In this document: piece after piece, positions 16,718 through 25,456 of the stretch
Position numbering within the stretch: position 1 is the stretch's first letter
Layout of the letters: every line of letters begins with the position of its first letter
NCBI GenBank assembly: GCA_934647945.1
Contig: CAKUFK010000001.1
Span: 124,001 to 188,000 of the forward strand
Length of the DNA: 64,000 nucleotides
Direction of reading: 5' to 3'
Source of the DNA: an uncultured Eubacteriales bacterium
GTDB lineage: Bacteria > Bacillota > Clostridia > Oscillospirales > Acutalibacteraceae
Notes under the pieces: generated by a model
The model's database searches: none
The model's input: only the letters and a program-made list of their open reading frames with translations
Told to the model about the DNA's origin: nothing
Translations under genes and position numbers: made by a program

Positions 16718-17544
16718 AGCACAAGCCCTCCTTCCTCATCGTCCTTGTCGGCGAAGCTGGTCATGGCCATACACAGGAGGATCAGCACCATCAGCACCAG
16801 GGACAGGGCCGCGCCCACATTGTAATTGGCGCCCTGGCCGATGAACATGGTCTCAATGGCGTCGCCGATGAGCAGCACCTTGCTGCCGCCGAGGAGTTTA
16901 GTGATGACGAAGGTGCTCACCGCCGGGACAAAGACCATGGTGATACCGCTGAGGATCCCCGGCACCGACAGGGGCAGGATGACCCGCAGCAGCACCTGGA
17001 AGCCGTTGGAACCCAGATCCTGCGCGGCCTCGATGACCCGGGAATCGATCTTGGTCATCACCGAATAGAGGGGCAGCACCATGAAAGGCAGGAAATTATA
17101 CACCATGCCCAGCACCACGGCGCCGTTGGTGTTGATCATATGGAGGGACTCCTCCGGGCCCAGCAGGCCGAGCAGACGGAAAAACTGATTGATCAGGCCA
17201 TTGTCCTCCAGCAGAGTCATCCAAGCATAAGTGCGCAGCAGGAAATTCATCCACATGGGCAGCATGATGATCATGACCATAGTCCGCTGTACCCGTTCCC
17301 CCGACCGGGAAATGCTGTAGGCCAGCGGATAGGCCAGCAGCAGGCAGACCACCGTGGCGACGGCACCGAGACCGATGGACAGGCCGAAGGTGCCCGCATA
17401 GTCTAGGATGGCCGACAGATTTTGTACCGTGAAGCGCCCTTCTTTATCGGTAAAGGCAAACCAGAGCACAATGCCCAGGGGAACCAGGGTGAAGAGCGTC
17501 ATCCAGACACCGAAGGGCGCGGCGGCCGAACGGGTTTTCTTCAT
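16714..17544 (-). CDS. potB: Polyamine ABC transporter permease
   Basis: A 276-residue permease, the partner of PotC. The N-terminus enters the membrane at FGVWMTLFTLVPLGIVLWFAF. The coupling loop is IEAAQDLGSNGFQVLLRVILP. The gene overlaps both potA and potC by four bases, showing tight translational coupling. Confidence 0.9.
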   Translation of the reverse strand: MKKTRSAAAPFGVWMTLFTLVPLGIVLWFAFTDKEGRFTVQNLSAILDYAGTFGLSIGLGAVATVVCLLLAYPLAYSISRSGERVQRTMVMIIMLPMWMNFLLRTYAWMTLLEDNGLINQFFRLLGLLGPEESLHMINTNGAVVLGMVYNFLPFMVLPLYSVMTKIDSRVIEAAQDLGSNGFQVLLRVILPLSVPGILSGITMVFVPAVSTFVITKLLGGSKVLLIGDAIETMFIGQGANYNVGAALSLVLMVLILLCMAMTSFADKDDEEGGLVL

Positions 17545-18680
17545 TCCGTCTCCCCCCCGCTCTCTTCGGTCAGATCGATCTCGGGGTTGGCCATTTCGTC
17601 AAATTCCTCGGAATAGGAGCTGTAATCCCCAAACATCCCGGAATACTTCGACTTCTTCATGATATGGATGTCCTCAGGGTTCAGGGAGATGCCGATGACC
17701 GATTCGACGGGATGGTAGTCGGTAGTCTGGATCATCCATTTGAAGCCCTTGAAATCCACAATGGTTTCAAAATGGACACCCTTGAAGGTGACGTTCGTCA
17801 CCGTGCCGGTCAGATGGCCCTGGTCGGGCGGGACGATGTCCACATCCTCGGGCCGGATCACCACGTCCACCGGCTCCATCCGCTCAAATCCGGTATCCAC
17901 ACACCGGAATTTCCGGCCGAAAAATTCGACGAGACGGTCCTCGTGCATAATGCCGTCCAGGATATTGCTCTCCCCGATGAAATCGGCCACAAAGGCGTTT
18001 TCCGGCTCATTGTAGATATCCTGCGGGCTGCCGATCTGCTGGATGACGCCGTTATCCATGACCACCACGGTATCGGACATGGAGAGGGCTTCCTCCTGGT
18101 CATGGGTGACATAAACGAACGTGATCCCGAGGCTCTTCTGAATATTCTTGAGTTCCACCTGCATATCCTTGCGCAGCTTGAGATCCAGCGCCGCGAGAGG
18201 TTCGTCGAGGAGAAGGACACTGGGGTTGTTGGCCAGTGCCCGGGCGATGGCGACCCGCTGCTGCTGCCCGCCCGAAAGGGTATCCACTTTCCGTTTTTCA
18301 AACCCCGCCAGGTTGACAAGCCGGAGCATCCGCTCCACGGTTTCCCGGATCTCGGCGTTCTTTTTCCGCTGCACCCGCATGCCGAACGCCACATTCTCGT
18401 ACACATTGAGATGCGGGAACAAGGCATACCGCTGGAAAATGGTATTGACCCGGCGCCTGTATGCAGGCAGGGCATTGATCCGGCGGCCGTCAAAAAAGAC
18501 ATCCCCGTGATCGGGTTCAACGAAGCCGCCGATGATGCGCAGCGTCGTGGTCTTGCCGCAGCCGGAAGGCCCCAGCAGGGTCACGAATTCTCCGTTGCCG
18601 ATGTTCAGATCCAAATGATCGAGCACCGTTTCCCCGTCAAATGACACGGTAATGTCTTTGAGTTCGATAATATGGTCCAT
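17541..18680 (-). CDS. potA: Spermidine/putrescine import ATPase
   Basis: A 379-residue ABC ATPase. Walker A is GPSGCGKTT, the signature is LSGGQQQR, Walker B is VLLLDEPLAALD, the H-loop is VTHDQEEAL, and a C-terminal TOBE-like regulatory domain follows. The start was placed at the ATG at 18680 (GGGGG site upstream); the frame is open 87 codons further but that part is the untranslated leader. It is first in potABCD, transcribed from the promoter at 18947-18975 behind a leader of about 260 nt. Confidence 0.92.
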   Translation of the reverse strand: MDHIIELKDITVSFDGETVLDHLDLNIGNGEFVTLLGPSGCGKTTTLRIIGGFVEPDHGDVFFDGRRINALPAYRRRVNTIFQRYALFPHLNVYENVAFGMRVQRKKNAEIRETVERMLRLVNLAGFEKRKVDTLSGGQQQRVAIARALANNPSVLLLDEPLAALDLKLRKDMQVELKNIQKSLGITFVYVTHDQEEALSMSDTVVVMDNGVIQQIGSPQDIYNEPENAFVADFIGESNILDGIMHEDRLVEFFGRKFRCVDTGFERMEPVDVVIRPEDVDIVPPDQGHLTGTVTNVTFKGVHFETIVDFKGFKWMIQTTDYHPVESVIGISLNPEDIHIMKKSKYSGMFGDYSSYSEEFDEMANPEIDLTEESGGETE

Positions 18681-18940
18681 GTCTGCATCCCCCTTTGCGG
18701 TGTATACGGTCCGTATCCGGGCCGTACAAAAGTTTCCCGTTGACCCCCCGAAGGGGCCGGTCGGACGAAAAACCGCAGTACTTTGAGCCACGCCCTCCGC
18801 AAAGGGTTTTTCACAGCCGTCGTCCCGCTTCCGGAACGCGGCTGCGGCGTCGCCTGATACCGCTTTGATATCCCAAGATGCATCCGCCGCAGGGGCGGAA
18901 AAGCGCGCTGCTGAAAGAAGTCCCTCCTTTACAGACAACA
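18681..18940 (-). promoter_or_regulatory. Long structured 5' leader of potABCD
   Basis: About 260 nt separate the promoter from the potA start. On the minus strand they contain GACC-GG-CCCC-TTCG-GGGG-GGTC, a strong UUCG-capped hairpin, and a longer GAAAAACC/GGTTTTTC-closed structure before it. There is no T-run. An AAAGGAGGG lies near 18930 without a following start codon. No known riboswitch was recognised. Confidence 0.35.
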
Positions 18941-18946
18941 TCTATC

Positions 18947-18975
18947 AATATAGAGAGTTTGAGAGAAAAAGTCAA
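18947..18975 (-). promoter_or_regulatory. Sigma-A promoter of potABCD
   Basis: TTGACT and TATATT separated by 17 bp on the minus strand. Confidence 0.75.
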
Positions 18976-19098
18976 TATATTTTCGGATTTTCTAGAAAGA
19001 AACAGACTTTATCCCTTTTTACAAGCGAATATTGGTCATTTTGCTCGATAATCCTCTTTTTTTCTTCGGTTTCCTCCGGCTTGTTAGCGGATGGAAGC

Positions 19099-20283
19099 CT
19101 ACCATTCCCCCGTGACATAGCCGCGCAGGTGACACATCGCCTCGGCCGCCCGGAGGATATCGGGAATCATCCGGCGGGCAACGGCCAGCAGCTTCGGACG
19201 TTCCTTCCGGTCATTAAGCAGATTCTGCGTCAGCTGAAGCAGCACGTCGCTGGTCATGTCCGTGTCCCGGAAATCCCCTTTATAAAACGCTTTGAGCAGC
19301 AACGGAAGATCGAAACGGGAACGGAACGCCGCGAATTTTTCAGCGGATACCCGGTCGCAGTCCATCAGTTCCCGCACGAATTCCTCCGCCGTGCAGACCC
19401 GCAGCTTATCGAGCCCATACAGCCGGGCGGCATGCTCGAGACCCTTGACCACATTTTCCCCCAGCTCGTCCCGCAGGCGCTGGTACTCCTCGTTCGGGAA
19501 ATACATCCATTCCCCCGAAAACCGGCCGAACGCCTTCATCGTGTCGTACCAGCCCATATCCATCTTGGTGCGGGCGGTTTCGGGCCGGAACTCGAATGCG
19601 GTCCCCAAAGAGTCAATGGGCTTGATATACACGAGGTTCATCTTGGGGTCCAGCCCTTTGGGCAGCCCCACATCTCCAATGTTCACCACGATGATGTTGT
19701 CGGGATGGCGGCGCATCATCATCTTCACCGGCACGTTGTCGATCACGCCGCCGTCCAAATATTTGTGGCCATAAATTTCGGGCTGTTTGAGACCGGGATA
19801 GGCAGAGCTGGCCATAATGTAATCCATCAGCCTGCCCCGGGGAATCTGATCCCGGAACAGGTGCCGGGGCTGGCGGCGGCTGAGCTCGAAAGTCACCAAG
19901 CCGAACTCCACCGGGGAGGCGCGCAGGGCGTCCTCGTCCACCAGCGCCTCCAGCTCTTTACGGATGGGCGAGATATCCAGCCCGCCGTTCCGCCACATTT
20001 CCCTGATCAGGATATCGGCGTTTTTGAGGCTGAACAACCGGTCAGGTACCCGCAAGGGCTCGGGCAGGGAAAAGCCCTTTTCGATGCTCATATTCTCCCA
20101 GAGGGCTACCGCCCCCTCGTACTGGCCGCAGGCGACCATGGCACCGTTCATCGCCCCCACCGAGGTGCCCACCACGCAGGTGATGGGGATCTCTAACTCC
20201 CGAATGGCGCGCCAGGCACCGATTTGGTAAATCCCCTTGGCACCGCCCCCCGCGAGCACCAGGCCGTATTCGATAGGCGCCAT
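19099..20283 (-). CDS. Patatin-like phospholipase
   Basis: A 394-residue protein. The patatin domain shows an oxyanion hole (LAGGGAKGIYQIG, about 10-22), a nucleophile elbow GTSVG (about 39-43) and the dyad Asp in LDGGVIDNVP. The C-terminal 150 residues are helical and less familiar. It would hydrolyse acyl ester bonds of phospholipids or related lipids; whether it acts inside the cell is not visible, and no signal peptide is present. It appears monocistronic. Confidence 0.85.
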   Translation of the reverse strand: MAPIEYGLVLAGGGAKGIYQIGAWRAIRELEIPITCVVGTSVGAMNGAMVACGQYEGAVALWENMSIEKGFSLPEPLRVPDRLFSLKNADILIREMWRNGGLDISPIRKELEALVDEDALRASPVEFGLVTFELSRRQPRHLFRDQIPRGRLMDYIMASSAYPGLKQPEIYGHKYLDGGVIDNVPVKMMMRRHPDNIIVVNIGDVGLPKGLDPKMNLVYIKPIDSLGTAFEFRPETARTKMDMGWYDTMKAFGRFSGEWMYFPNEEYQRLRDELGENVVKGLEHAARLYGLDKLRVCTAEEFVRELMDCDRVSAEKFAAFRSRFDLPLLLKAFYKGDFRDTDMTSDVLLQLTQNLLNDRKERPKLLAVARRMIPDILRAAEAMCHLRGYVTGEW

Positions 20284-20724
20284 GTGTTCTCATCCCTTTC
20301 CCGCGTCTCTGTTCGTTTATTAAAAAGGCGACGTTTCGCAGACGGCATACAGATGGGTTTATCCCCCGGGATCGCAAGCCCTCCCATATTATCGTGGCCA
20401 TGGGTGGCCGCCGGGGCCGGAGAGGGGCGGCCTTCCACCCGGCCATCTCCGCACAGAAAAAGGAGGCAGAGACGCAGGATCATCTGCCGGTTTTTTCACC
20501 ATGAAAACCGGCGGCAGCGTTATCACCTGAACCAACCCGTACAAATAGGGGCTGCGGCCCTAGTTATTTTTGTGGTCTTAATATCATACTTGATGTTCAT
20601 CCGGAATTTTAAAAATACCAAGTTCATCACAAGCGGCCTCCCTATGCTGCATGCGCAGAGCCGTTTCTCAACGCCGTCAAATGGAAAGGCGGAAGCCCCG
20701 GAGAACCTGCTCCGGGGCTGTTTT
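20284..20724. other. Intergenic region containing a dispersed repeat and a hairpin
   Basis: About 440 bp between the patatin gene and the ClpE-like gene. It holds one copy of a repeat shared with 27.6 kb and a terminator-like hairpin at 20694-20726. Frames crossing it lack ribosome sites. Confidence 0.6.
20481..20562 (-). repeat. Dispersed intergenic repeat, copy A
   Basis: About 80 bp. Its minus strand reads ...GGCCGCAGCCC..., GGGTTGGTTCAGGTGATAAC, GCTGCCGCCGGT, then an AAAACCGGCA-type stem. It matches copy B at 27574-27652 with few changes, including an unbroken run of more than 30 bases. It contains a CCGGTTTT/AAAACCGG hairpin. Confidence 0.8.
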
Positions 20725-20726
20725 TT
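20694..20726 (+). terminator. Hairpin with T-run beside the ClpE-like gene
   Basis: AGCCCCGGAG pairs with CTCCGGGGCT and is followed by GTTTTTT on the plus strand. It abuts the stop codon of the minus-strand ATPase gene, so it may serve that gene despite the T-run polarity. Confidence 0.55.
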
Positions 20727-23019
20727 ACATCACATCCAGCTTCAAGCGTTTGCCCAGCTTCTCCTCCGGCGCGTTTTCATCCGACAGCGCAATAGCAGAA
20801 AGCGTCTCGTCGCACCGTTCCACGATTAAAGAGGCGATCTTGTCCTCCACCTCGCGGCGGACGGCATTCCGCAAGTCACGGGCGCCCCGCTTGCCGCCGA
20901 ACGCCTGCTTCGCGAGGAGGGCGGCGGCCTCCTCCGTCCAGGAAAACGCGATACCGCGTTCACTCAAGGGCTGCTTCAGCTCGCCGAGCATCAGGCCGGC
21001 GATCCGGCGGAAATCTTCCTCTTTCAGCGGAGAGAAATACACGATCTCGTCCACCCGGCTGATAAACTCGGGCCGCAGGAAATCAGCGAGTGCCTTGGCC
21101 GCCTTGTCCCGGGAAGCCTGAGCGTCGCTCTTGCCGAAGCCCATCAAGTTTTCCCGGAACTGGCTGCCCGCGTTGGAGGTCATGACGATAACGGTATTTT
21201 CAAAATTCACCACCCGGCCGTGGGCATCGGTCACCCGGCCCTCATCGAGAATCTGGAGCAGGATATTGAGCACGTCGGGATGAGCCTTTTCGATTTCGTC
21301 GAACAGGATGACGGAATAGGGCTTGCGCCTCACCTTTTCCGTGAGCTGTCCCGCCTCGTCATATCCCACATAGCCTGGCGGCGACCCGATAATACGGGAA
21401 ACCGCATATTTTTCCATAAATTCCGACATATCCAGCCGGATGAGGGTTTCGGGTGTGTCGAACAGCTGCGCCGCGAGCACCTTGACCAGCTCGGTCTTCC
21501 CCACGCCGGTGGGGCCGACGAAAATAAAGGAAGCGGGGCGGCGGCGGGGGCTGATCTGCACCCGGCTGCGGCGGATGGCCGACGCAACGAGGGATACCGC
21601 CTCGTCCTGCCCGATGATCCGTTTTTTCATCTCATCTTCCAGGCGGGCCAGCTTCGCGAGCTCATTTTCCCGGACCTTGGAGGCCGGGATCCCTGTCCAC
21701 AGCTCGATGACCTTGGCGAGATCGGCCTCGGTTACCGGCGCACTGGTCGCGGCGGGTCGGACGGCTTCCACCTCCTGCTCCACCTTCATCAGCTCGGCGC
21801 GGGTGTTGGCGAGCTTCTCATAGTCGATGGATTCTTTCCCCATCTCCTCTTCCTCGTCCCGGCGGAGTTGATCCGCCTTGAGCAGGAGTTGGGCATACTC
21901 ATCGGCTTTCTTGTTGCCGAGAGCCGCCGAGGCGCAGGCCTCGTCGAGCAGGTCGATCGCCTTATCAGGCAGGAAACGGTCGGTGATATACCGTTCCGAG
22001 AGCACCGCCGCGCGGCGGAGCAGGGAATCCGGAACCGTCACGCCGTGATATTGCTCGTAATATCCCTTGATCCCCTTCAGCATCGTCACCGTATCGTCGA
22101 TGGAGGGCTCCTCCACTGTCACAGGCTGGAAACGCCGTTCCAGGGCGGAATCCTTTTCGATATATTTCCGGTATTCGTTGAAGGTTGTGGCGCCGATGAC
22201 CTGGATTTCCCCCCGGGACAGGGCAGGCTTGAGGATATTGGCGGCGGACATGCTCCCCTCCGCGTCTCCCGTACCCACCAGATTGTGCACCTCGTCGATG
22301 AAGAGGATGATATTCCCTTCCGCCTTGACCTCATCCACCAGACCCTTGATGCGGCTTTCAAACTGCCCCCGGAATTGAGTGCCGGCCACGAGAGCGGTCA
22401 GGTCGAGCAGATGGATTTCCTTCTGCTGCAGGCGCATAGGCACGTTCCCCGCCGCGATGCGCAGGGCCAGCCCCTCGGCGATGGCAGTCTTGCCGACGCC
22501 GGGCTCCCCGATCAGGCAGGGGTTGTTCTTGGTGCGGCGGGACAGGATCTGCACCACCCGGTAAATCTCCCGGTCCCGCCCGATGATAGCATCGAGCTGG
22601 CCTTCCCGGGCCTTGCGGGTCAGGTCGGTGCAGTAGGTGGCGAGGTATTTGCGCTTTTTTTCTTTTTGTTTCTTTTCCTTGTCCTGTGCCTTGGTATCGG
22701 ACGGGCCCGCGTCGGGCGCGGCGGCCGGCGTGCCGCCGAACAGGTTTTGCAGAAAAGGGAACGTCGCGGCGCCGCCGGGCATGAAGTCCCCCTCGCCCCC
22801 TTCGCCATTTTCCTCCGGATTCATCAGCGCGCCGAGCTGCTGGTCCATCTGCTCCATATCGTCGTCGGTGATGCCGAATTTCTGAAGCAGATCGTCCACC
22901 GGCTTGATCCCGAGCTCCTTGGCGCAGGTCAGGCAGATGCCGTCGTTGACGGGTTTATCCCCCTCCATCCGGGTGATGAACACCACGGCGGGGCGTTTTT
23001 TGCAGCGGGAACAGAGCAT
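20725..23019 (-). CDS. ClpE-like AAA+ unfoldase with N-terminal zinc finger
   Basis: A 764-residue Hsp100/Clp ATPase. It begins with a zinc finger (CSRC...CLTC, about 3-35) in place of the usual Clp N-terminal repeats, as in ClpE. AAA-1 has GEPGVGKTAIAEGLA, a helical middle domain follows (about 375-440), and AAA-2 has GPTGVGKTELVKVLA and ends with the Clp D2-small domain. It would unfold substrates for ClpP, which is not in the window. The start is set at 23019; the ATG four codons upstream directly abuts AAAGG and is less likely. No CtsR-type repeat operator was identified. Confidence 0.85.
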   Translation of the reverse strand: MLCSRCKKRPAVVFITRMEGDKPVNDGICLTCAKELGIKPVDDLLQKFGITDDDMEQMDQQLGALMNPEENGEGGEGDFMPGGAATFPFLQNLFGGTPAAAPDAGPSDTKAQDKEKKQKEKKRKYLATYCTDLTRKAREGQLDAIIGRDREIYRVVQILSRRTKNNPCLIGEPGVGKTAIAEGLALRIAAGNVPMRLQQKEIHLLDLTALVAGTQFRGQFESRIKGLVDEVKAEGNIILFIDEVHNLVGTGDAEGSMSAANILKPALSRGEIQVIGATTFNEYRKYIEKDSALERRFQPVTVEEPSIDDTVTMLKGIKGYYEQYHGVTVPDSLLRRAAVLSERYITDRFLPDKAIDLLDEACASAALGNKKADEYAQLLLKADQLRRDEEEEMGKESIDYEKLANTRAELMKVEQEVEAVRPAATSAPVTEADLAKVIELWTGIPASKVRENELAKLARLEDEMKKRIIGQDEAVSLVASAIRRSRVQISPRRRPASFIFVGPTGVGKTELVKVLAAQLFDTPETLIRLDMSEFMEKYAVSRIIGSPPGYVGYDEAGQLTEKVRRKPYSVILFDEIEKAHPDVLNILLQILDEGRVTDAHGRVVNFENTVIVMTSNAGSQFRENLMGFGKSDAQASRDKAAKALADFLRPEFISRVDEIVYFSPLKEEDFRRIAGLMLGELKQPLSERGIAFSWTEEAAALLAKQAFGGKRGARDLRNAVRREVEDKIASLIVERCDETLSAIALSDENAPEEKLGKRLKLDVM

Positions 23020-23110
23020 ACCAATTTCCATCCTTTCGCAGGAGCCGGGAAAACCAAATTCCCGCTTGGATCCACGCCGGCGCGGTATCCGACCGGTCCG
23101 AATCCTCCTT

Positions 23111-23139
23111 AAAAATACGCGGCCGGATCAGCCGGCCGC
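23111..23139 (-). terminator. Terminator of pgsA
   Basis: A GCGGCCGG/CCGGCCGC stem followed on the minus strand by GTATTTTT. It lies six bases beyond the pgsA stop. Confidence 0.75.
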
Positions 23140-23144
23140 AGGAA

Positions 23145-23738
23145 TCAGCTTTTGGGTCCGGCCGGTTCTTCCCGTTTGGGGAACTCCCGACGCAGGTGCA
23201 AAAAGATTATCATGTACTTGACAAAAGAGAAAAGCATCAGCACAGCCACCAGGCCGACCAGACCGATCCGGACCCAATCCGGCATATCCGGCAGCAGCAC
23301 AATCAGCGCCATCGCCCCGTAGAATACGAAGGTCGAAACCTTGCCGAACCATCTGGCCCCCTGGATTTTCTCCCCCCTGCGCAGCAGGATATACCCTCCC
23401 ACCGCTTGGATGAGCTCCTTTACCAGGCAGATGACCACCAGGGGGATGAGGACGGTATACCGCACCGCCAGGCAGATGACCACCGTCACCTGGGTGATCT
23501 TGTCCGCGACCGGATCCATCAGCTTGCCGAAATCAGTGATCTGATGGAAACGGCGGGCAATGATGCCGTCGAGGGAATCGGTGACACCGGAGAGCACCAG
23601 TACACCGAACGACCAGAGCGGGAGTTCCGCGTCCCGTTCCACCACCAGGATCAGCACTGCGAACACCGGCAGCAGAACCAGCCGGAATATGGACAACGCG
23701 TTGGGGATATTCCACACGAATTTGACGTTTCCTACCAT
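23145..23738 (-). CDS. pgsA: CDP-alcohol phosphatidyltransferase (PgsA-like)
   Basis: A 197-residue membrane enzyme with about five helices. The CDP-alcohol transferase motif D-G-x2-A-R-x8-G-x3-D-x3-D is complete (DGIIARR...DFGKLMDPVAD). It most likely makes phosphatidylglycerophosphate from CDP-diacylglycerol and glycerol 3-phosphate. AGAGG precedes the ATG. It follows the CvpA-family gene by 37 bp on the same strand. Confidence 0.85.
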   Translation of the reverse strand: MVGNVKFVWNIPNALSIFRLVLLPVFAVLILVVERDAELPLWSFGVLVLSGVTDSLDGIIARRFHQITDFGKLMDPVADKITQVTVVICLAVRYTVLIPLVVICLVKELIQAVGGYILLRRGEKIQGARWFGKVSTFVFYGAMALIVLLPDMPDWVRIGLVGLVAVLMLFSFVKYMIIFLHLRREFPKREEPAGPKS

Positions 23739-23775
23739 CTTGAACCTCTTATACGCCCGGGATGGGCAGGTTTTT

Positions 23776-24525
23776 CTATTTTGAAACCAGCGTGTCGGGC
23801 AGGGATTTCATCACCGACTCGAGGGCGCTCGTAATGGGGTTGTGATCGGCGACAAAGCCGACGAGAATCGAATCCTCCACATCCTTGGCGGAAAGGGCGG
23901 CGTCCGCGGATGCGGATGCTGTCACCAGCTGCACCACCGTCACCGCGACGAAGAGGAACAGAATCCCCTGGATCAGGCCGATCACCGCGCCGAGCGCCCC
24001 ATTGACCTGCTTGAGCACCGGTGCTTTGAACAGTCCGTTTACCAGCCTGGCGACCAGCCCCACCACGATCATCAGCAGGATAAAGAGGACGAAGAACACG
24101 AGGAAGCGCAGCAGCGCCACCGCGACCGGGCGGATCACCGAGCGGACCACGGTCGAGGCGACCGCCTCGGCGCTGCCGTCCAGGGAACCCTGGATACCCG
24201 ACACGATCTGCTCAGGCGTGCCGATGTATTGGGCGAGGGCATTGGAAATCGGGCCGGGCAGCTCCTCGAGCGCCTGCTGTAGGCTCTCCGCTGCGGTCGC
24301 GGTGTCGGCGGTCTGTATTTTGGAGGACACCGTCTGAGTCAGGCCGTCACTGATAAAATTGTCAAAAACCAGCGCCGCGATCCCGGTACTGAGCGCCGCC
24401 GCTACGACAGCCGCCGCAATGAGGCCCACCAGCTGGATCAGAGAACGGACAAAACCGCGATGGTAGCCGATGAAAACCGCAAGAAGCACCACTAGTATGG
24501 CCGCGCCATCCAAAATATATGCCAT
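23776..24525 (-). CDS. CvpA family membrane protein
   Basis: A 249-residue protein. Its first helix and following segment (GYHRGFVRSLIQLVGLIAA) match the CvpA/colicin V production family. A soluble loop of about 90 residues rich in small residues precedes two more helix pairs. CvpA homologues are implicated in envelope homeostasis, but the biochemical role is unsettled. The start is at 24525 (GAGGGGTGGG upstream). A promoter (24686-24714) overlaps the end of the preceding gene. Confidence 0.8.
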   Translation of the reverse strand: MAYILDGAAILVVLLAVFIGYHRGFVRSLIQLVGLIAAAVVAAALSTGIAALVFDNFISDGLTQTVSSKIQTADTATAAESLQQALEELPGPISNALAQYIGTPEQIVSGIQGSLDGSAEAVASTVVRSVIRPVAVALLRFLVFFVLFILLMIVVGLVARLVNGLFKAPVLKQVNGALGAVIGLIQGILFLFVAVTVVQLVTASASADAALSAKDVEDSILVGFVADHNPITSALESVMKSLPDTLVSK

Positions 24526-24540
24526 TTGTCCCACCCCTCT

Positions 24541-24561
24541 CCGCGGCCGCTGCGGCCGCGG
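24541..24561 (-). repeat. GC-only palindrome before the CvpA gene
   Basis: CCGCGGCC and GGCCGCGG arms of eight bases around GCTGC, directly upstream of the ribosome site on the minus strand. It could affect initiation or act as a transcript boundary. Confidence 0.4.
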
Positions 24562-24685
24562 TTGTATGGATTCACACACCGCGATCCCTTTGGCTTTTCC
24601 GCTATCCCGGCGCCAGCCAAACGGGTTCGGGCCGCGCCGCCTATTTCAGCCTCTCCTGTCAAAAACGCAGCCGGCGCTGTCCCTT

Positions 24686-24714
24686 ATTATACCATGGATT
24701 CATCTGAAGTACAA
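24686..24714 (-). promoter_or_regulatory. Internal sigma-A promoter for the CvpA-pgsA pair
   Basis: TTGTAC and a perfect TATAAT with a 17-bp spacer on the minus strand. It overlaps the last codons of the upstream membrane-protein gene. Confidence 0.7.
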
Positions 24715-25428
24715 CCAGGCAAAGGGGTTAATCCGATTAAGAATTGTATAAATTTGGGCACTGTCGAGCATGTCCCGAGAAATGAGCAGGGTACGCGGCT
24801 CCAAATAGGGTACCGCCCGCTCGAGGATCAGGGCGGCGCCCCACACGATCCCGACGGCGCTCACGAGCGCTGCCAGCAGCGGCCACAGCCGGCGAAGGCC
24901 CTTGAGCCGTTTGGGCGGGCGCAGGTTGGCCTCGATCCGGCGGGTCCCCCATCGGATCAGAACCGCGAACACGATCCACAAAACCCCGAACAGGACGACC
25001 CAGCCCAGCATGTCGGACATCCCACGGCAAACGGTATACAGCACGGTCGATGGTTCCGGAGACAGGGCGTACGCGTCCCGCACCGCCTCGAGGGTGGTCC
25101 CGTATTTTCGGAGGACCTCCGTAAAAGGGGCGGGTCCTTCCTCCAGCATCCGGTCAAAGGACAGCGCCTGCACCGTCGCCTCCCCGGTCTCCAGGTGGGG
25201 CGCGGAAAACAGGTCGGCAAGATCATACGCCGCCGCCCGGCTGACCGGTGGACGGAACACATTCTCCGCCAGCGGGAACGAAAACAGCGACGCGAACACT
25301 GCCGCAGCGGACAATGCCAGCACAATAGAGAGGAGCGAAAAAAGCGCCGAGGAAACCGGCCGGCTCCGCCAAAGCACCGCCAATACAATAAACAGCAGCA
25401 CAATCAGCCCATCGAGCAGAAACCCCAT
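24700..25428 (-). CDS. CvpA-like membrane protein of unknown function
   Basis: A 242-residue protein with two N-terminal helices (LIVLLFIVLAVLW, LFSLLSIVLALSAAAVFASL), a soluble loop of about 90 residues and two C-terminal helices. The order of elements parallels the CvpA-family neighbour, but the sequence is diverged. AAGGAGG supports the ATG at 25428. It lies 28 bp behind the DUF5711 gene, and the two are likely co-transcribed. Confidence 0.6.
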   Translation of the reverse strand: MGFLLDGLIVLLFIVLAVLWRSRPVSSALFSLLSIVLALSAAAVFASLFSFPLAENVFRPPVSRAAAYDLADLFSAPHLETGEATVQALSFDRMLEEGPAPFTEVLRKYGTTLEAVRDAYALSPEPSTVLYTVCRGMSDMLGWVVLFGVLWIVFAVLIRWGTRRIEANLRPPKRLKGLRRLWPLLAALVSAVGIVWGAALILERAVPYLEPRTLLISRDMLDSAQIYTILNRINPFAWLYFR

Positions 25429-25456
25429 CGGAAGCCTCCTTCCCGCTGCCGGCCGC

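Noticed and set aside
18681..18941. N-terminal extension of PotA by 87 residues
   Set aside because: The ATG at 18680 has a proper ribosome site and the normal PotA N-terminus; the extension resembles no ABC protein and lies in the leader.
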